A stretch of DNA of 64,000 bases from Sporosarcina psychrophila (GTDB taxonomy: Bacteria; Bacillota; Bacilli; Bacillales_A; Planococcaceae): positions 3,905,001 through 3,969,000 of the forward strand of contig NZ_CP014616.1 in the NCBI RefSeq assembly GCF_001590685.1, written 5' to 3'. Below, in pieces: positions 42,458-51,810 of the stretch; position 1 is the stretch's first letter; each line of letters starts with the position of its first letter. The notes under the pieces are model-generated. The model made no database searches and had not been told where the DNA came from. It saw only the letters and a program-made list of their open reading frames with translations. The position numbers and the translations under genes are program-made.

Positions 42458-43720
42458 TTAAAAGACTTCTTGTTCATCCGTCTTTATTTTATTATTTTTC
42501 GCATTGAATATTTCTTCATTTAAATCGTCGTTCTTAGTGGCAACGATTGTTGTACCTGTCAAATCACCGGCAATGTTCAATGTTGTATGTCCCATATCAA
42601 TTACTGGCCAAATTGCGGCTAAAATTGGAATAATCAATAGTGGCATGCCTAATGCTTCCAAAAGGACAATAGACATGACAATTCCCGCACCTCGCACCCC
42701 TGCGGCACCTATTGACAAGACCAATCCTAATAAAACAAATTGTACTATTAAACCAAATGTAATTTCTATTCCATATAAATTTGCGGCAAATACAGAAATG
42801 ATCCCAATTGCAACCGCAAAACCATCCATATTCGCCGTTGCACCAAACGGAATTGTGAATCCAGCAGTTTTTTCAGAAATTCCCAAGTTCCTTTTTGTAA
42901 CTTGGAGTGAAACCGGAATGGTAGCAGAACTTGTAGATGTCGTAAATGCAAAGAGCATCGATGGATATATGTTTTTATAGAATTGAATCGGATTTAAACC
43001 GGTTGTAAATTTTAACATGATCGGATAGACAACTAGCAATACAACCATCAATGCAATATAGTCTGCAACTACAAATTTCACAACAGCAGATAACATTTCT
43101 GACCCGAATGTCCCTACCAGATTTGCAAGCAGTGCAAGTATTCCATAAGGCGCTAATTGAATAATATATCCCGTTAATTTCAGCATGAGGTTCGCACCTT
43201 CATTAACAAACTTTGTAATAGTCGGAACCTTTTCTTCACCAAGGGTAAGCATGACAAGTCCAATGATCACTGTAAATACAATGATTTGGAGCATCTCCAT
43301 ATTCGCCAATGATTGGAATATATTATTAGGCACCCACGATAGAAAGTGTTCTACGAAATCGAACTCCACCGTTTCAACCTTTTCTCCATGATTTAATAAT
43401 GATTGTAATCCTTTACCTGGTTTTAGTATAAGCGCAACAATTACCCCAATCGTTGTTGCAATGATACTCGTAATGATCAAATAGACTAAAAAAGAACCGC
43501 CGACTTTACCAACTGATTTTGCATCTTTCATACTTAATATCCCAGCCAGAACCGACGTGATAACTAGCGGTATAATTAACATTTGGAGCAAGCGAATAAA
43601 TAACGTCCCCAAAGGTGCTATGTATTTTGCATTCTCCCCTAAAATAAATCCAAGGATTATTCCAAGTATCCCCCCGATTGCGATTTGCGTGTACAATGGT
43701 AATTTAAGCCACCGTTTCAT
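42458..43720 (-). CDS. Dicarboxylate/amino acid:cation symporter (DAACS family)
   Basis: A 420-residue GltP/DctA-type transporter with eight helices and two re-entrant loops. Hallmarks: LFIRLLQMLIIPLVITSVLA near residues 40-60, the serine-rich AFTTSTSSATIPVS loop at about 270-283, GATANMDG at about 305, and the final WPVIDMGHTTLNIAGDL. It imports glutamate, aspartate, serine or a dicarboxylate with Na+ or H+. AAGGGGGAA precedes the ATG. It is transcribed away from the LysR gene and together with the aminotransferase. Confidence 0.93.
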   Translation of the reverse strand: MKRWLKLPLYTQIAIGGILGIILGFILGENAKYIAPLGTLFIRLLQMLIIPLVITSVLAGILSMKDAKSVGKVGGSFLVYLIITSIIATTIGVIVALILKPGKGLQSLLNHGEKVETVEFDFVEHFLSWVPNNIFQSLANMEMLQIIVFTVIIGLVMLTLGEEKVPTITKFVNEGANLMLKLTGYIIQLAPYGILALLANLVGTFGSEMLSAVVKFVVADYIALMVVLLVVYPIMLKFTTGLNPIQFYKNIYPSMLFAFTTSTSSATIPVSLQVTKRNLGISEKTAGFTIPFGATANMDGFAVAIGIISVFAANLYGIEITFGLIVQFVLLGLVLSIGAAGVRGAGIVMSIVLLEALGMPLLIIPILAAIWPVIDMGHTTLNIAGDLTGTTIVATKNDDLNEEIFNAKNNKIKTDEQEVF

Positions 43721-43850
43721 TTCAATTCCCCCTTTTTGAAATATTGTGAAAGCCCTTTCATAGTTTTAAGTGTAACAAGCAAGATATATATAGTAAAATT
43801 AAATATATAACTATTAATTATCGATAAATTAGATATATAGGGGGAATTAT
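43721..43850. promoter_or_regulatory. Divergent control region between LysR regulator and symporter
   Basis: A 130-nt AT-rich divergent intergenic region with partial dyads (TAATTATCGATAAATTA) about 25-40 nt before the LysR start. LysR proteins commonly bind such a site to control both their own gene and the divergent target, so the symporter/aminotransferase operon is the likely regulon. Confidence 0.5.
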
Positions 43851-44759
43851 ATGAATCTTAGTCAAGTCGAAACTTTCTTGTCTATTGTCAGACTGGGTAG
43901 TCTTTCGAAAGCGGCGAATCATCTTTATGTTTCTCAATCAACAATAAGCCAGCGTTTGAATAACATTGAAAAAGAATACAGTGTCATATTATTGGAACGT
44001 GAAAAAGGTGTAAAAAGCGTTTCACTGACAAATGAAGGTGAACGATTTTATCAAATTGCATTGAAGTATGAATCCTTATTATTGGAAGCGAAAAATTTGA
44101 AATCGATGAGCACGGAAGCTACCATCACAATTGGGGCTGTCGATAGCGTGCATAATTATATATTGAATACCATATATCCATTGATTTCTCAGCAAAACTC
44201 CCATATCCGTATTGCTGTTCACACACATCAATCCAATGAAATTTATTCCCTGATTGATCGCAGAGAAATCGATATAGGCTTTTCTTTACAAGATCGTATT
44301 CTGCGTAACGTAAAGGTAAGTCTATTGTTTGAAGAACAAATGGTATTGATTCGAAGTAAGGAAAATGACTTTATCGATCGCATTATTCCCAATAATGAAC
44401 TTATCCCGGAAAATCAGCTTTATATTAATTGGGGAATCGATTATCATATTTGGCATGAGAAACATTGGGGGCCACCTACTAATACATATATTCAAATCGA
44501 CACGGCAAAAATGCTACTGGAGTTCCTATCTAAAGGGGATTATTGGGCGGTTGTTCCTGTTTCAATTGCCAGGAATTTTCATAAACAAGGGTGGATTGAC
44601 GTCTGCTTACTCGAAGATCCACCGCCATTTAGGAATTGCTACCAGGTTGAAAGAGAAGGTCTAAACATCCACGCACAACAGGTCAGTGAATTCATTTTTC
44701 AATCAAAAACAAGGATTGAGCAAATAGTAAGACCTTGGGAAAATCAAATTGGTTACTAA
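43851..44759 (+). CDS. LysR family transcriptional regulator
   Basis: A 302-residue regulator: N-terminal winged helix-turn-helix MNLSQVETFLSIVRLGSLSK followed by AANHLYVSQSTISQRLNNIE (residues about 1-40), then a periplasmic-binding-protein-like effector domain. TAGGGGGAATTAT lies before the ATG. It is the only convincing plus-strand protein gene in the window. It probably responds to the compound imported by the divergent symporter (inference). Confidence 0.92.
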   Translation: MNLSQVETFLSIVRLGSLSKAANHLYVSQSTISQRLNNIEKEYSVILLEREKGVKSVSLTNEGERFYQIALKYESLLLEAKNLKSMSTEATITIGAVDSVHNYILNTIYPLISQQNSHIRIAVHTHQSNEIYSLIDRREIDIGFSLQDRILRNVKVSLLFEEQMVLIRSKENDFIDRIIPNNELIPENQLYINWGIDYHIWHEKHWGPPTNTYIQIDTAKMLLEFLSKGDYWAVVPVSIARNFHKQGWIDVCLLEDPPPFRNCYQVEREGLNIHAQQVSEFIFQSKTRIEQIVRPWENQIGY

Positions 44760-44960
44760 CTATTGTCCGATTACATAACTGGGACTGTTTAAAATTGGTT
44801 TCAATCTACCGAAGGATTATTTTAATTTTGTCGAGACTAAAGGAAACAGGAATCAGATATTGACTAACATGATTTTTCATGGGATGAATACCTAGGTTAT
44901 GTGGAACACCTGGAGGGATTTTTCTCTTTGGAGTTTTTGGTGTGGATTGATGACGTCGGG

Positions 44961-45063
44961 TTGGGAATGGTTGGAGGCTTTCCTGAGTTTGTTGGACACT
45001 CCTTCGTTGGTTGGGCGCTTTCCGTGAAAGATTGAACACTTTCGGCGATTCGTTGGAGACCCC
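44961..45063. repeat. Tandem array B2 (TTGGACACT family)
   Basis: Five or so units of 19-21 bp: TTGGAGGCTTTCCTG, TTGGACACTCCTTCG, TTGGGCGCTTTCCGT, TTGAACACTTTCGGC, TTGGAGACCCC. It lies between the convergent LysR and GHL10 genes, 46 bp from a strong terminator. A minus-strand 91-codon frame across it is an artefact. Confidence 0.8.
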
Positions 45064-45108
45064 ACCAATTTTATTACTCACATTAACTTGTCTCTATCAT
45101 CAAAACAC

Positions 45109-45139
45109 AAAAAGCCCTTTGATTGCTAAAAGGGCTTTT
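45109..45139. terminator. Bidirectional terminator between LysR and GHL10 genes
   Basis: AAAAAGCCCTTT and AAAGGGCTTTT form a stem with an 8-nt loop. A/T runs on both sides serve the minus-strand GHL10 gene and, in the other direction, the LysR gene. Confidence 0.85.
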
Positions 45140-45265
45140 CTGTTTGCTATGAATGACTAACTTTTCTTTGGTTACCGAAACACCTGTAGGCTCAATATAG
45201 CGCACCTACACTTCGTTTATTCCAGGTATTCATCTGTCCAACCTATACAAATTAGCGTTATTTCC

Positions 45266-46834
45266 CTAGCGCCTAACCTCTTCAGACGTCACAACATATG
45301 CATTCTCACTCTCAACGCCAGTGGCGGATACGGAAGTAATTCCATATGTGTATTGTTTGTTGCGGTTTGCTGTCTTATCTAAAAATACGGTATTTCCTTT
45401 TGTATTATAGACAACATCTACTATGCTATGAGGATTTTCATAGAATCCCACTTGGTTTCCTTCAAAACGGTAGATCACATATTTTCTTGGTTGTGTAGTC
45501 GTTTGATCCTGGATGACTAACTTCATTCCGGCTATATCCTTGTTAGCTTGTACCCATGTTGGTTCTGCTGGAATTGCTGCGTTGCTCCAAGAAGTTGCTG
45601 GAGTTAAAGCAGTATAATTATAAAGTTGTTGCTTCAGGATTGTTGCATAACCAAGCTGATTTTTTTGGATGCTCTTTAAAGAAAAGTGCATTTGACCCGT
45701 AGCTATTTGGTTTGCTCTGTTGGCAAATACTTGGTTGGGTAACTCCATTTTGTTCTTCCACGCTTTATCAGCGTCAATGCCAACTTTATAATCAGCTAGA
45801 CCAATATATAGATTAACAGGATGTTTGTCGGCATATGTTTCTACTTCATTACTCCACCAATCCAATAGAGTTGAATACTTAGCTACTGACAGTGTTTTAG
45901 ACCAGTAGATTTGTGGCGTAATATAATCTATACTGCCGTCTTTAATCCATTGTCTTGTATCCGCATATAAGTCATCATAATTTGTTACACCAGCTCGCGT
46001 ACTGCTGCCAGTAGGATCCATTGATTGATTGCGCCACACTCCAAATGGAGAAATCCCAAATTGCACATGCGGTTTAGTCGTTTTAATAGATGAATAGACC
46101 TTTTTGACGAGTTGGTTAACATTATCTCGACGCCAATCGGCTATTTTTTTGAAAGATGATCCATATTTCTTAAATGCAGCTTGATCGGGAAATGTTTCAT
46201 TTTTAATTTTATAAGGATAAAAATAATCATCCATATGAACAGCATCAATATCATATTTAGCTACTAATTCTTTGACTGTAGCTATTAAATAATTTTGTAC
46301 TTCAGGAAGTCCAGGATTCAAATAATATTGCTTACCATATTTAACTACCCATCCAGGATTTGTACGGGCTACATTACTAGGCGCAAGGCTTGCCAATGTT
46401 TGGCCAGGCATTGTAACTCGGTAAGGGTTGACCCATGCATGTAGCTCCATACCACGCTTGTGCGCTTCATTTATCATTATTAATAAAGGATCGTAACCAG
46501 GGCTTTTCCCTTGTCTCCCCCCTGTTATATAGGATGACCATGGCGCCAATTTAGAAGGATACAACGCATCATTTGTTGGTTTTACTTGATAAATAACTGC
46601 ATTGAATTTATTAGCTTTCAAGTGATCCAATGTTTTCTGTACCCAAGCAGTATATTGAGTTGCATTCATGCCTGGTTTCATATCCACATTTTGAACGGTT
46701 GCAATCCAAGCCGCACGCATCTCATTCTTAGGGGGCGTCACGCTTGCTCCTTTAACCTGTAATGGCAGGAGTGAAATAAGTAAAACGAGTGTTATAGCCG
46801 CTGATAATGTAGCTTTAAATAGATGTTTTTTCAT
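45266..46834 (-). CDS. Secreted GHL10/DUF187 glycoside hydrolase-like protein (YngK-like)
   Basis: A 522-residue secreted protein. Signal peptide 1-30 (cut after VKGA). It then carries a family-10-like glycosylhydrolase TIM barrel: MRAAWIATVQNVDM near 43-56, YQVKPTNDALYPS, ELHAWVNPYRV, the catalytic-type VHMDDYFYPY near 190-200, FGISPFGVWRN, and DYITPQIYW. The C-terminal about 90 residues look like an FN3-like beta domain. B. subtilis YngK is about 510 residues and has the same layout. It probably cleaves cell-wall or extracellular glycans; substrate uncertain. AGGAAGGAAG precedes the ATG. Confidence 0.88.
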   Translation of the reverse strand: MKKHLFKATLSAAITLVLLISLLPLQVKGASVTPPKNEMRAAWIATVQNVDMKPGMNATQYTAWVQKTLDHLKANKFNAVIYQVKPTNDALYPSKLAPWSSYITGGRQGKSPGYDPLLIMINEAHKRGMELHAWVNPYRVTMPGQTLASLAPSNVARTNPGWVVKYGKQYYLNPGLPEVQNYLIATVKELVAKYDIDAVHMDDYFYPYKIKNETFPDQAAFKKYGSSFKKIADWRRDNVNQLVKKVYSSIKTTKPHVQFGISPFGVWRNQSMDPTGSSTRAGVTNYDDLYADTRQWIKDGSIDYITPQIYWSKTLSVAKYSTLLDWWSNEVETYADKHPVNLYIGLADYKVGIDADKAWKNKMELPNQVFANRANQIATGQMHFSLKSIQKNQLGYATILKQQLYNYTALTPATSWSNAAIPAEPTWVQANKDIAGMKLVIQDQTTTQPRKYVIYRFEGNQVGFYENPHSIVDVVYNTKGNTVFLDKTANRNKQYTYGITSVSATGVESENAYVVTSEEVRR

Positions 46835-47120
46835 TATAAATAACTTCCTTCCTTACCCTATGTAATGGTTTTTCTAGTATCTCGAGTAGTTGTCCATCTT
46901 TTTGACTTCTTTATTTCCATTTCCTCCTGTATCCTTATCCTATTCTAATTGTATCCAATTATAGGTAAATATGAAAGGAGTAATTCCCCCAATTAAAGTA
47001 TCCACAAGAACTTCCTAATGAAGGCGGTATGAAAGCGCGTTATGTTTAAGCCCACCAAGTGCCAACAAGCATATCGAAAATAAAATACATGCCCCTTGTA
47101 TCCTTTTCTTATGAATTGAT
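46835..47120. other. Intergenic region upstream of the GHL10 gene
   Basis: About 290 nt with no gene or repeat recognised. It should contain the GHL10 promoter. Another 136 nt without features lie between 47155 and 47290. Confidence 0.4.
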
Positions 47121-47154
47121 AAAAAAAAAGACCATCCCACTTTCGGAATGGTCT
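47121..47154 (-). terminator. Rho-independent terminator of the MFS transporter gene
   Basis: AGACCAT (47129-47135) and ATGGTCT (47148-47154) with flanking partial pairing. The minus-strand RNA ends in nine U. It is 137 nt past the stop codon. Confidence 0.8.
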
Positions 47155-47290
47155 TCTCTACGCTAGATTAGTCTATACACTGCACGTCAAAAATCTTCGC
47201 TACTTGTATTCAATCAATTTCGCATGGATTATCAATTGCTCTATTTTTCGATAGTAAATCGATTCCTACTACTAAACAAAGTGTATTTGA

Positions 47291-48730
47291 TCAGGATCCA
47301 CTGTTAAGAACGAACGATTTTTCAGTTTCATCTTTTTCAGTTCGAAGCTCGGGTACTACTTTCCCCTCATTGCTCGAAATTGTTAGCATTATGGAGATTA
47401 GCGCAGGAATAGCAAAAATGACGTTTACTAAAATCCCCAAGGGCGCTGCAGCCTCTACGTTTCCAGTTGCTATTACCGCTCCGTAAACAGCTGCTGAAAT
47501 CGCTATTCCAAATGAAAAGCCAAGTGAACTGGACATTTTATAAATTCCTGATGCCACTCCGATTTTATCGATCGAAACACTCGCTACAGCCGTATCAACA
47601 GATGGGGTCGCGTACAATCCTAGTCCAGCGCCTGAAAGCATGAAGCCGAAAAATACGACAATTATATAAGTCATATCGGGCAAGAAAGTTAGCGCAGTTA
47701 AACTAATCCCAACAGAAGACATGATGGATGCAGCTATCATAGGTTTTCTCGCACCTACTTTTTGCAGCAATTTCTCGCCAACACGAATCATCAAAAGAAG
47801 AGCTACTAAATTACCGATTGTTAAAAGGCCTGACTGAAACGCTGTAAAACCTCTTGATATCTGCACATACGTATTCGTCACAACAAAAGTTCCAGCAACA
47901 GCATTTAGTAAAAAGTTTGAAGTCGTTGCTCCCGTATAAGCTTTAATTTTAAATAAAGAAAAATCAATAAATTTATTTGATTTCCTTATTTCAATGATAA
48001 AGAATAAAACACTTCCAATCAAAACGGCAGCAATCAAGGCGATCGTAAGCGGGCTTGTCCATCCGAACTCATCTCCACGCGTAATGGTTAAATTTAGTGC
48101 GAGCATAATACCGATAAAGATTATAAAACCGGTTAAATCAAATCTAGAGTTATTCGATTGTACAGCTTTACTTTCGGCTATGTCTTTCAGTAGGTACATC
48201 GCAACTAAAGAGATTACGATGGAAAATACAAAAATCCATCTCCAGCCCATGTACGTGGCAATGGCGCCGCCTATTAAATATGTGGAGCCACCGCCTCCCC
48301 AAGAACCGATTGACCAATAACTAAGGGCACGCTGCCTGTCAGCCCCCTCAAAGTATGCTTTAACTAAAGCAATAGTTGAAGGCATAATACACGCCGCAGA
48401 AAAACCTTGGATAATGCGACCTGTGATTAAAAGTGTAGTATCTTGTGCTAAAATAAGGCATAAGGAACCAATAATGCTTAAAATCAATCCTAAATAAGTT
48501 AGTTTCTTACGACCGACTTTATCAGAAATTCCACCAGCCGCAACAATAAACATACCCGAGAACAAAGCTGTTAAACTGATGGCAATATTTAACGTTCCTA
48601 ATGAAATACCCAAATCTGCTTGAACTGCGGGACCAATGCTTACCATTGACTGAGCAAAAAGCCAAAATGTGAGTACAGCCAATACGATGCCGATCATCAT
48701 TTTAGTTGAACCTTGCTTGCTTGTTTCCAT
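47291..48730 (-). CDS. MFS transporter, DHA2-type (14 helices)
   Basis: A 479-residue major facilitator. Loop 2-3 motif GGISDKVGRKKLTYLG near 66-81; motif C-like SGAGLGLYATPSVDTAVA in the second half; about 14 hydrophobic helices and a charged C-terminal tail (EGKVVPELRTEKDETEKS). AGGAGG sits 6 nt before the ATG. It lies 264 nt downstream of the ureohydrolase gene, behind a hairpin, with a cre-like site in the gap. It probably moves the guanidino substrate or its product, although DHA2 proteins are more often exporters. Confidence 0.85.
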   Translation of the reverse strand: METSKQGSTKMMIGIVLAVLTFWLFAQSMVSIGPAVQADLGISLGTLNIAISLTALFSGMFIVAAGGISDKVGRKKLTYLGLILSIIGSLCLILAQDTTLLITGRIIQGFSAACIMPSTIALVKAYFEGADRQRALSYWSIGSWGGGGSTYLIGGAIATYMGWRWIFVFSIVISLVAMYLLKDIAESKAVQSNNSRFDLTGFIIFIGIMLALNLTITRGDEFGWTSPLTIALIAAVLIGSVLFFIIEIRKSNKFIDFSLFKIKAYTGATTSNFLLNAVAGTFVVTNTYVQISRGFTAFQSGLLTIGNLVALLLMIRVGEKLLQKVGARKPMIAASIMSSVGISLTALTFLPDMTYIIVVFFGFMLSGAGLGLYATPSVDTAVASVSIDKIGVASGIYKMSSSLGFSFGIAISAAVYGAVIATGNVEAAAPLGILVNVIFAIPALISIMLTISSNEGKVVPELRTEKDETEKSFVLNSGS

Positions 48731-48807
48731 TATAAACCTCCTATAATTCTATCTAAGCCTTCTTGCCGTATATATCTGAGGAGATACTCTTAATTATTCT
48801 TTCAATA

Positions 48808-48822
48808 ATAAAGCGCTTTCAT
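48808..48822 (-). promoter_or_regulatory. Candidate catabolite-responsive element (cre)
   Basis: Minus strand ATGAAAGCGCTTTAT matches the CcpA operator consensus TGWAANCGNTNWCA at all but one or two positions and is nearly palindromic around AAAGCGCTTT. It lies 78-92 nt upstream of the MFS start, in the promoter region. Confidence 0.6.
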
Positions 48823-48949
48823 TTTTTATTATAAAGAACTATTTTAACTCCATATTTATCCACAGCTTTCTTTACTACTCGACCCAGATTTAGTTTATAC
48901 AGGTTATCCCAACAGATTTAAATAACAAGCGTGACAATGGATTGTACAT

Positions 48950-48979
48950 TATAGAGGAAGCTGTACATCTTCCTCTATA
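48950..48979. terminator. Strong hairpin after the ureohydrolase gene
   Basis: TATAGAGGAAG and CTTCCTCTATA form a perfect 11-bp stem with an 8-nt loop, 15 nt beyond the stop. No long U-run follows, so termination may be partial and it may instead protect the 3' end. Confidence 0.6.
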
Positions 48980-48994
48980 GTATCAAATTTAGTT

Positions 48995-49984
48995 CTAGCT
49001 ATTTATTTGCATAGCTGAAGCAAACTGCAGACTATTTTCTTTTTCCTTTAAAATAAAACTAATAAAATCAAGAATAAGCCTTGCCCCCACCTGACTCGTT
49101 ATACCAGTTGGGTCGTATGGCGGAGAGACCTCCACTAAGTCGAAACCAATAACATTTCCCCTTTTTGCAATCCCTTCCAAGAGCTCATTCACTTCATCAT
49201 AGTACAATCCACCAGGAGAAGGAGTACCTGTTCCAGGTGCCAACGATGGGTCTAATCCATCGATATCAATTGTTACATAATATTTTTCCCCTTCTGGAAT
49301 CAGATCTAGCACGGATTCAAGGCTCATTTTCCTCATTTGTCGTGGGGATAAAATGACACTGCCATATTCCCGAGCGGCATCTACATCTTCTTTTGTACTA
49401 CTACTAATTCCACGAATTCCGAATTGGAACATTTTATCGACGTAGTCCATTTCCGATAAACGACGAAGCGTGCTACCATGTCCATATCTTTGTCCCGAGC
49501 GATGATCTGCCCAATCCAAATGGGCATCTATTTGGATAACGTGGAATGGACCAACGGAATCCAATGCTCTCCCTACAGGAATAGTAATGGAATGGTCTCC
49601 CCCCATTACAACAGGTATAGCTCCTTTGGAAACAATTTTTCTAATCGATTCTTCCACATTGTCGAAGCTCTGTTCCAGATCACCATGCACGATATCTACA
49701 TCACCGCAATCGACTACTTTACAGTCTGGACCTAAGTACATAATATCTTTTTCAATATCATAGGCCCCTTCTAATCCGAAACTATACAAAGTAGAGCCTT
49801 CTCGCATTCCGCGTGGTCCCATTCTGGTTCCCGATTTCCATTGTGTTCCCATATCGTAGGGAACACCAATAACCGCCATATCCGCGTCTAATTCATCGAG
49901 ACTTGTACAGATTGGATATTTCCCAAACGAGCAAATACCCGTGAACGGTAGGTTAAGAATTTGTTTTTCATTTTGATTCGTCAT
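48995..49984 (-). CDS. Ureohydrolase (agmatinase/arginase family)
   Basis: A 329-residue binuclear-manganese hydrolase that releases urea from a guanidino compound. The metal-binding motifs are all present: VVMGGDHSI, QIDAHLDWADH, and TIDIDGLDPSLAPGTGTPSPGG, with EVSPPYDPT towards the end. The 35-residue N-terminal extension (LNLPFTGICSFGKYPICTSL) is typical of the agmatinase/guanidinobutyrase branch rather than arginase. AGGAGG precedes the ATG. Expression appears to depend on sigma-54 (promoter at 50065-50082) and the adjacent activator. Exact substrate (agmatine, guanidinobutyrate, other guanidines) cannot be read. Confidence 0.9.
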   Translation of the reverse strand: MTNQNEKQILNLPFTGICSFGKYPICTSLDELDADMAVIGVPYDMGTQWKSGTRMGPRGMREGSTLYSFGLEGAYDIEKDIMYLGPDCKVVDCGDVDIVHGDLEQSFDNVEESIRKIVSKGAIPVVMGGDHSITIPVGRALDSVGPFHVIQIDAHLDWADHRSGQRYGHGSTLRRLSEMDYVDKMFQFGIRGISSSTKEDVDAAREYGSVILSPRQMRKMSLESVLDLIPEGEKYYVTIDIDGLDPSLAPGTGTPSPGGLYYDEVNELLEGIAKRGNVIGFDLVEVSPPYDPTGITSQVGARLILDFISFILKEKENSLQFASAMQINS

Positions 49985-50064
49985 TATAATTCCTCCTCAT
50001 GGTTCAATTATTGGTTTCAAGAAAGAGCGTGAGTGCCAGCATCTTTTCTTGGTGCTATACATTA

Positions 50065-50082
50065 TTGCAAGTATCATGCCAA
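50065..50082 (-). promoter_or_regulatory. Sigma-54 (-24/-12) promoter for the ureohydrolase
   Basis: Minus strand TTGGCATGATACTTGCAA fits the sigma-54 consensus TGGCAYR-N4-TTGCW exactly, with GG and GC the required spacing apart. It is about 80 nt upstream of the ureohydrolase start and just downstream of a gene for a sigma-54 activator. Confidence 0.85.
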
Positions 50083-50108
50083 CAGCAAGAGACTGGATTA
50101 CACCAAAA

Positions 50109-50132
50109 AACCTAGTCAACTCTGACTAGGTT
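50109..50132 (-). terminator. Terminator overlapping the end of the sigma-54 activator gene
   Basis: AACCTAGTCA and TGACTAGGTT form a 10-bp stem followed on the minus strand by UUUUUU. The stem includes the last five codons and stop of the activator gene. Confidence 0.8.
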
Positions 50133-51474
50133 GGTTCATGATATATTGATTAATCTTTCGATTGGCAGTGGATTGACTGATTCCTAATTTTTTAGACAAC
50201 TTAATACTGCTTGGATACTTTTCATACATCCGAACAATATAATCGCCTTCAATCATTTCGATATATTGATGTAAAGTCATGTCCTTTTGGAAATGGGTGA
50301 TATCAACTTGGTCGACGTCAACAATCGTGTCATTGGAAGTAATCAAGATGCGTTCGATGAAATTTCTTAGTTCCCTAATATTTCCTGGCCATTCCTGTTT
50401 ACTTAACCAAGAAAACATAGTTGTAGAGAGCTCTTTCTTTAGGTTATGTTTATCGTTAAATTCATTTATCAGTTCAGACACTAAACCATTTATTTCTTCT
50501 CTTCTTTCACGTAAAGGTGGAATGAAAATCTTGATGACATTAATTCGATAGTATAAATCTTCTCTAAATCTTTTTTCTACAATTAATTGTTGTAAGTTTT
50601 GGTTTGTTGCACATATGATTCGACAGTTTAAACGAATGATTGAATTGCCACCTACACGTTGTACCGTCCGATTTTGAAGAACAGATAATAGTTTAACTTG
50701 GAGATTAAGTGGCAGCTCGGAAATCTCATCAAGAAATATAGTTCCTTTCCCAGCGGCTTCAAAATAGCCTTTTTTCCCGCCTTTTCTTGCACCCGTAAAC
50801 GCCCCTTCTTCATATCCAAAAAGCTCCGATTCAATTAATGATTCAGGAATGGCGCCACAGTTTACTTCAATAAAAGGCTCCGTTTTCCGAATGGATTTTT
50901 GATGGATTTTCTGCGCTATATAGTTTTTCCCGACTCCTGATTCCCCTTCCAGTAATACTGAAACGTCTAAGTTAGATACCTTTTCGACAATGCTGAAAAC
51001 ATATCCCATTTTACCGAAATCAGTACGTGAAAGGGATGACTGTTCATTTTTCATCTTTTCAATTTCTTTCTCATATAAAAGCATTCTTTTAGCTACTTGA
51101 TTATTTGTCTTTTTTAGATAATCAAGTTCTGTAATATCTCTTGAGAAACTAATGACCCCCTGTAGTTTTTGATCGTCATCAAAAATCGGATAAGCAGAGA
51201 CAACTATTTTCCTTCCCATTATCGTTTCTTGAATCATCGTTTCAACTTGTTTTGTTTTCAGTACTTTACCTGTAACCGAAGGGGATAAAATCCCTTGTTC
51301 TTCTAGTGCAAAAACATTTTGATTCATAATTTCTTTAGCATCGATTCCAAAAAAGTTTTTAAAGCTTTCACTCGTAAAAATAATGGTGCCGTCCGCATCA
51401 GTCACAAAAATTTCATCGAACGAATATTTAATAATACTTTCTAAAATCAGATGACTTTGCTGTAGTGGAAGCAC
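50116..51474 (-). CDS. Sigma-54-dependent activator with PAS domain (RocR-like)
   Basis: A 452-residue enhancer-binding protein. N-terminal PAS domain (ILESIIKYSFDEIFVTDADG, residues about 10-115), then a short coiled coil. An AAA+ domain follows: Walker A EGESGVGKN near 172, the sigma-54 contact loop EEGAFTGA, Walker B GTIFLDEIS, and the R finger region FREDLYYRIN. The C-terminal helix-turn-helix is IKLSKKLGISQSTANRKI. The start is a GTG after AGGGGGAATAGGA. The adjacent sigma-54 promoter and ureohydrolase make guanidino-compound or arginine-pathway induction its likely job. Confidence 0.93.
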   Translation of the reverse strand: MLPLQQSHLILESIIKYSFDEIFVTDADGTIIFTSESFKNFFGIDAKEIMNQNVFALEEQGILSPSVTGKVLKTKQVETMIQETIMGRKIVVSAYPIFDDDQKLQGVISFSRDITELDYLKKTNNQVAKRMLLYEKEIEKMKNEQSSLSRTDFGKMGYVFSIVEKVSNLDVSVLLEGESGVGKNYIAQKIHQKSIRKTEPFIEVNCGAIPESLIESELFGYEEGAFTGARKGGKKGYFEAAGKGTIFLDEISELPLNLQVKLLSVLQNRTVQRVGGNSIIRLNCRIICATNQNLQQLIVEKRFREDLYYRINVIKIFIPPLRERREEINGLVSELINEFNDKHNLKKELSTTMFSWLSKQEWPGNIRELRNFIERILITSNDTIVDVDQVDITHFQKDMTLHQYIEMIEGDYIVRMYEKYPSSIKLSKKLGISQSTANRKINQYIMNQPSQS

Positions 51475-51810
51475 TCCTATTCCCCCTAGTCAATTATGAT
51501 TACATACTATTCTAAATTGACTACAAATTCAATGAAAATATGAACGATATAGATTGAAATAAAGAATCCCATTGAATTCGCTACGGCGCTCGGATAATAT
51601 AGGTATTCATTTGTTCACCATATATAGTATCAAAGAGCGAAAAAGAGGACAAAAAGTGACACAGCGCAATACTGTAATCATTCGTAGTCCTCTGGTTAGG
51701 TTGGGGGGCTGTTTTTTTATATTCTTTAAATTAAATGTTCATATAATGATGCATGTTTTGTCATGCCTTTCCCTCCTAATTTTTATACCTAAAATACCAC
51801 ATCAGACATC
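51475..51810. other. Intergenic region upstream of the sigma-54 activator
   Basis: 336 nt between the activator start and the 3' end of the Bcr/CflA gene. A plus-strand frame of 80 codons lacks a ribosome site and features. No clear terminator was seen for the exporter gene. Confidence 0.4.

Noticed and set aside
44806-45081. Minus-strand frame of 91 codons
   Set aside because: It runs through array B2 between convergent genes and has a repeat-derived composition.
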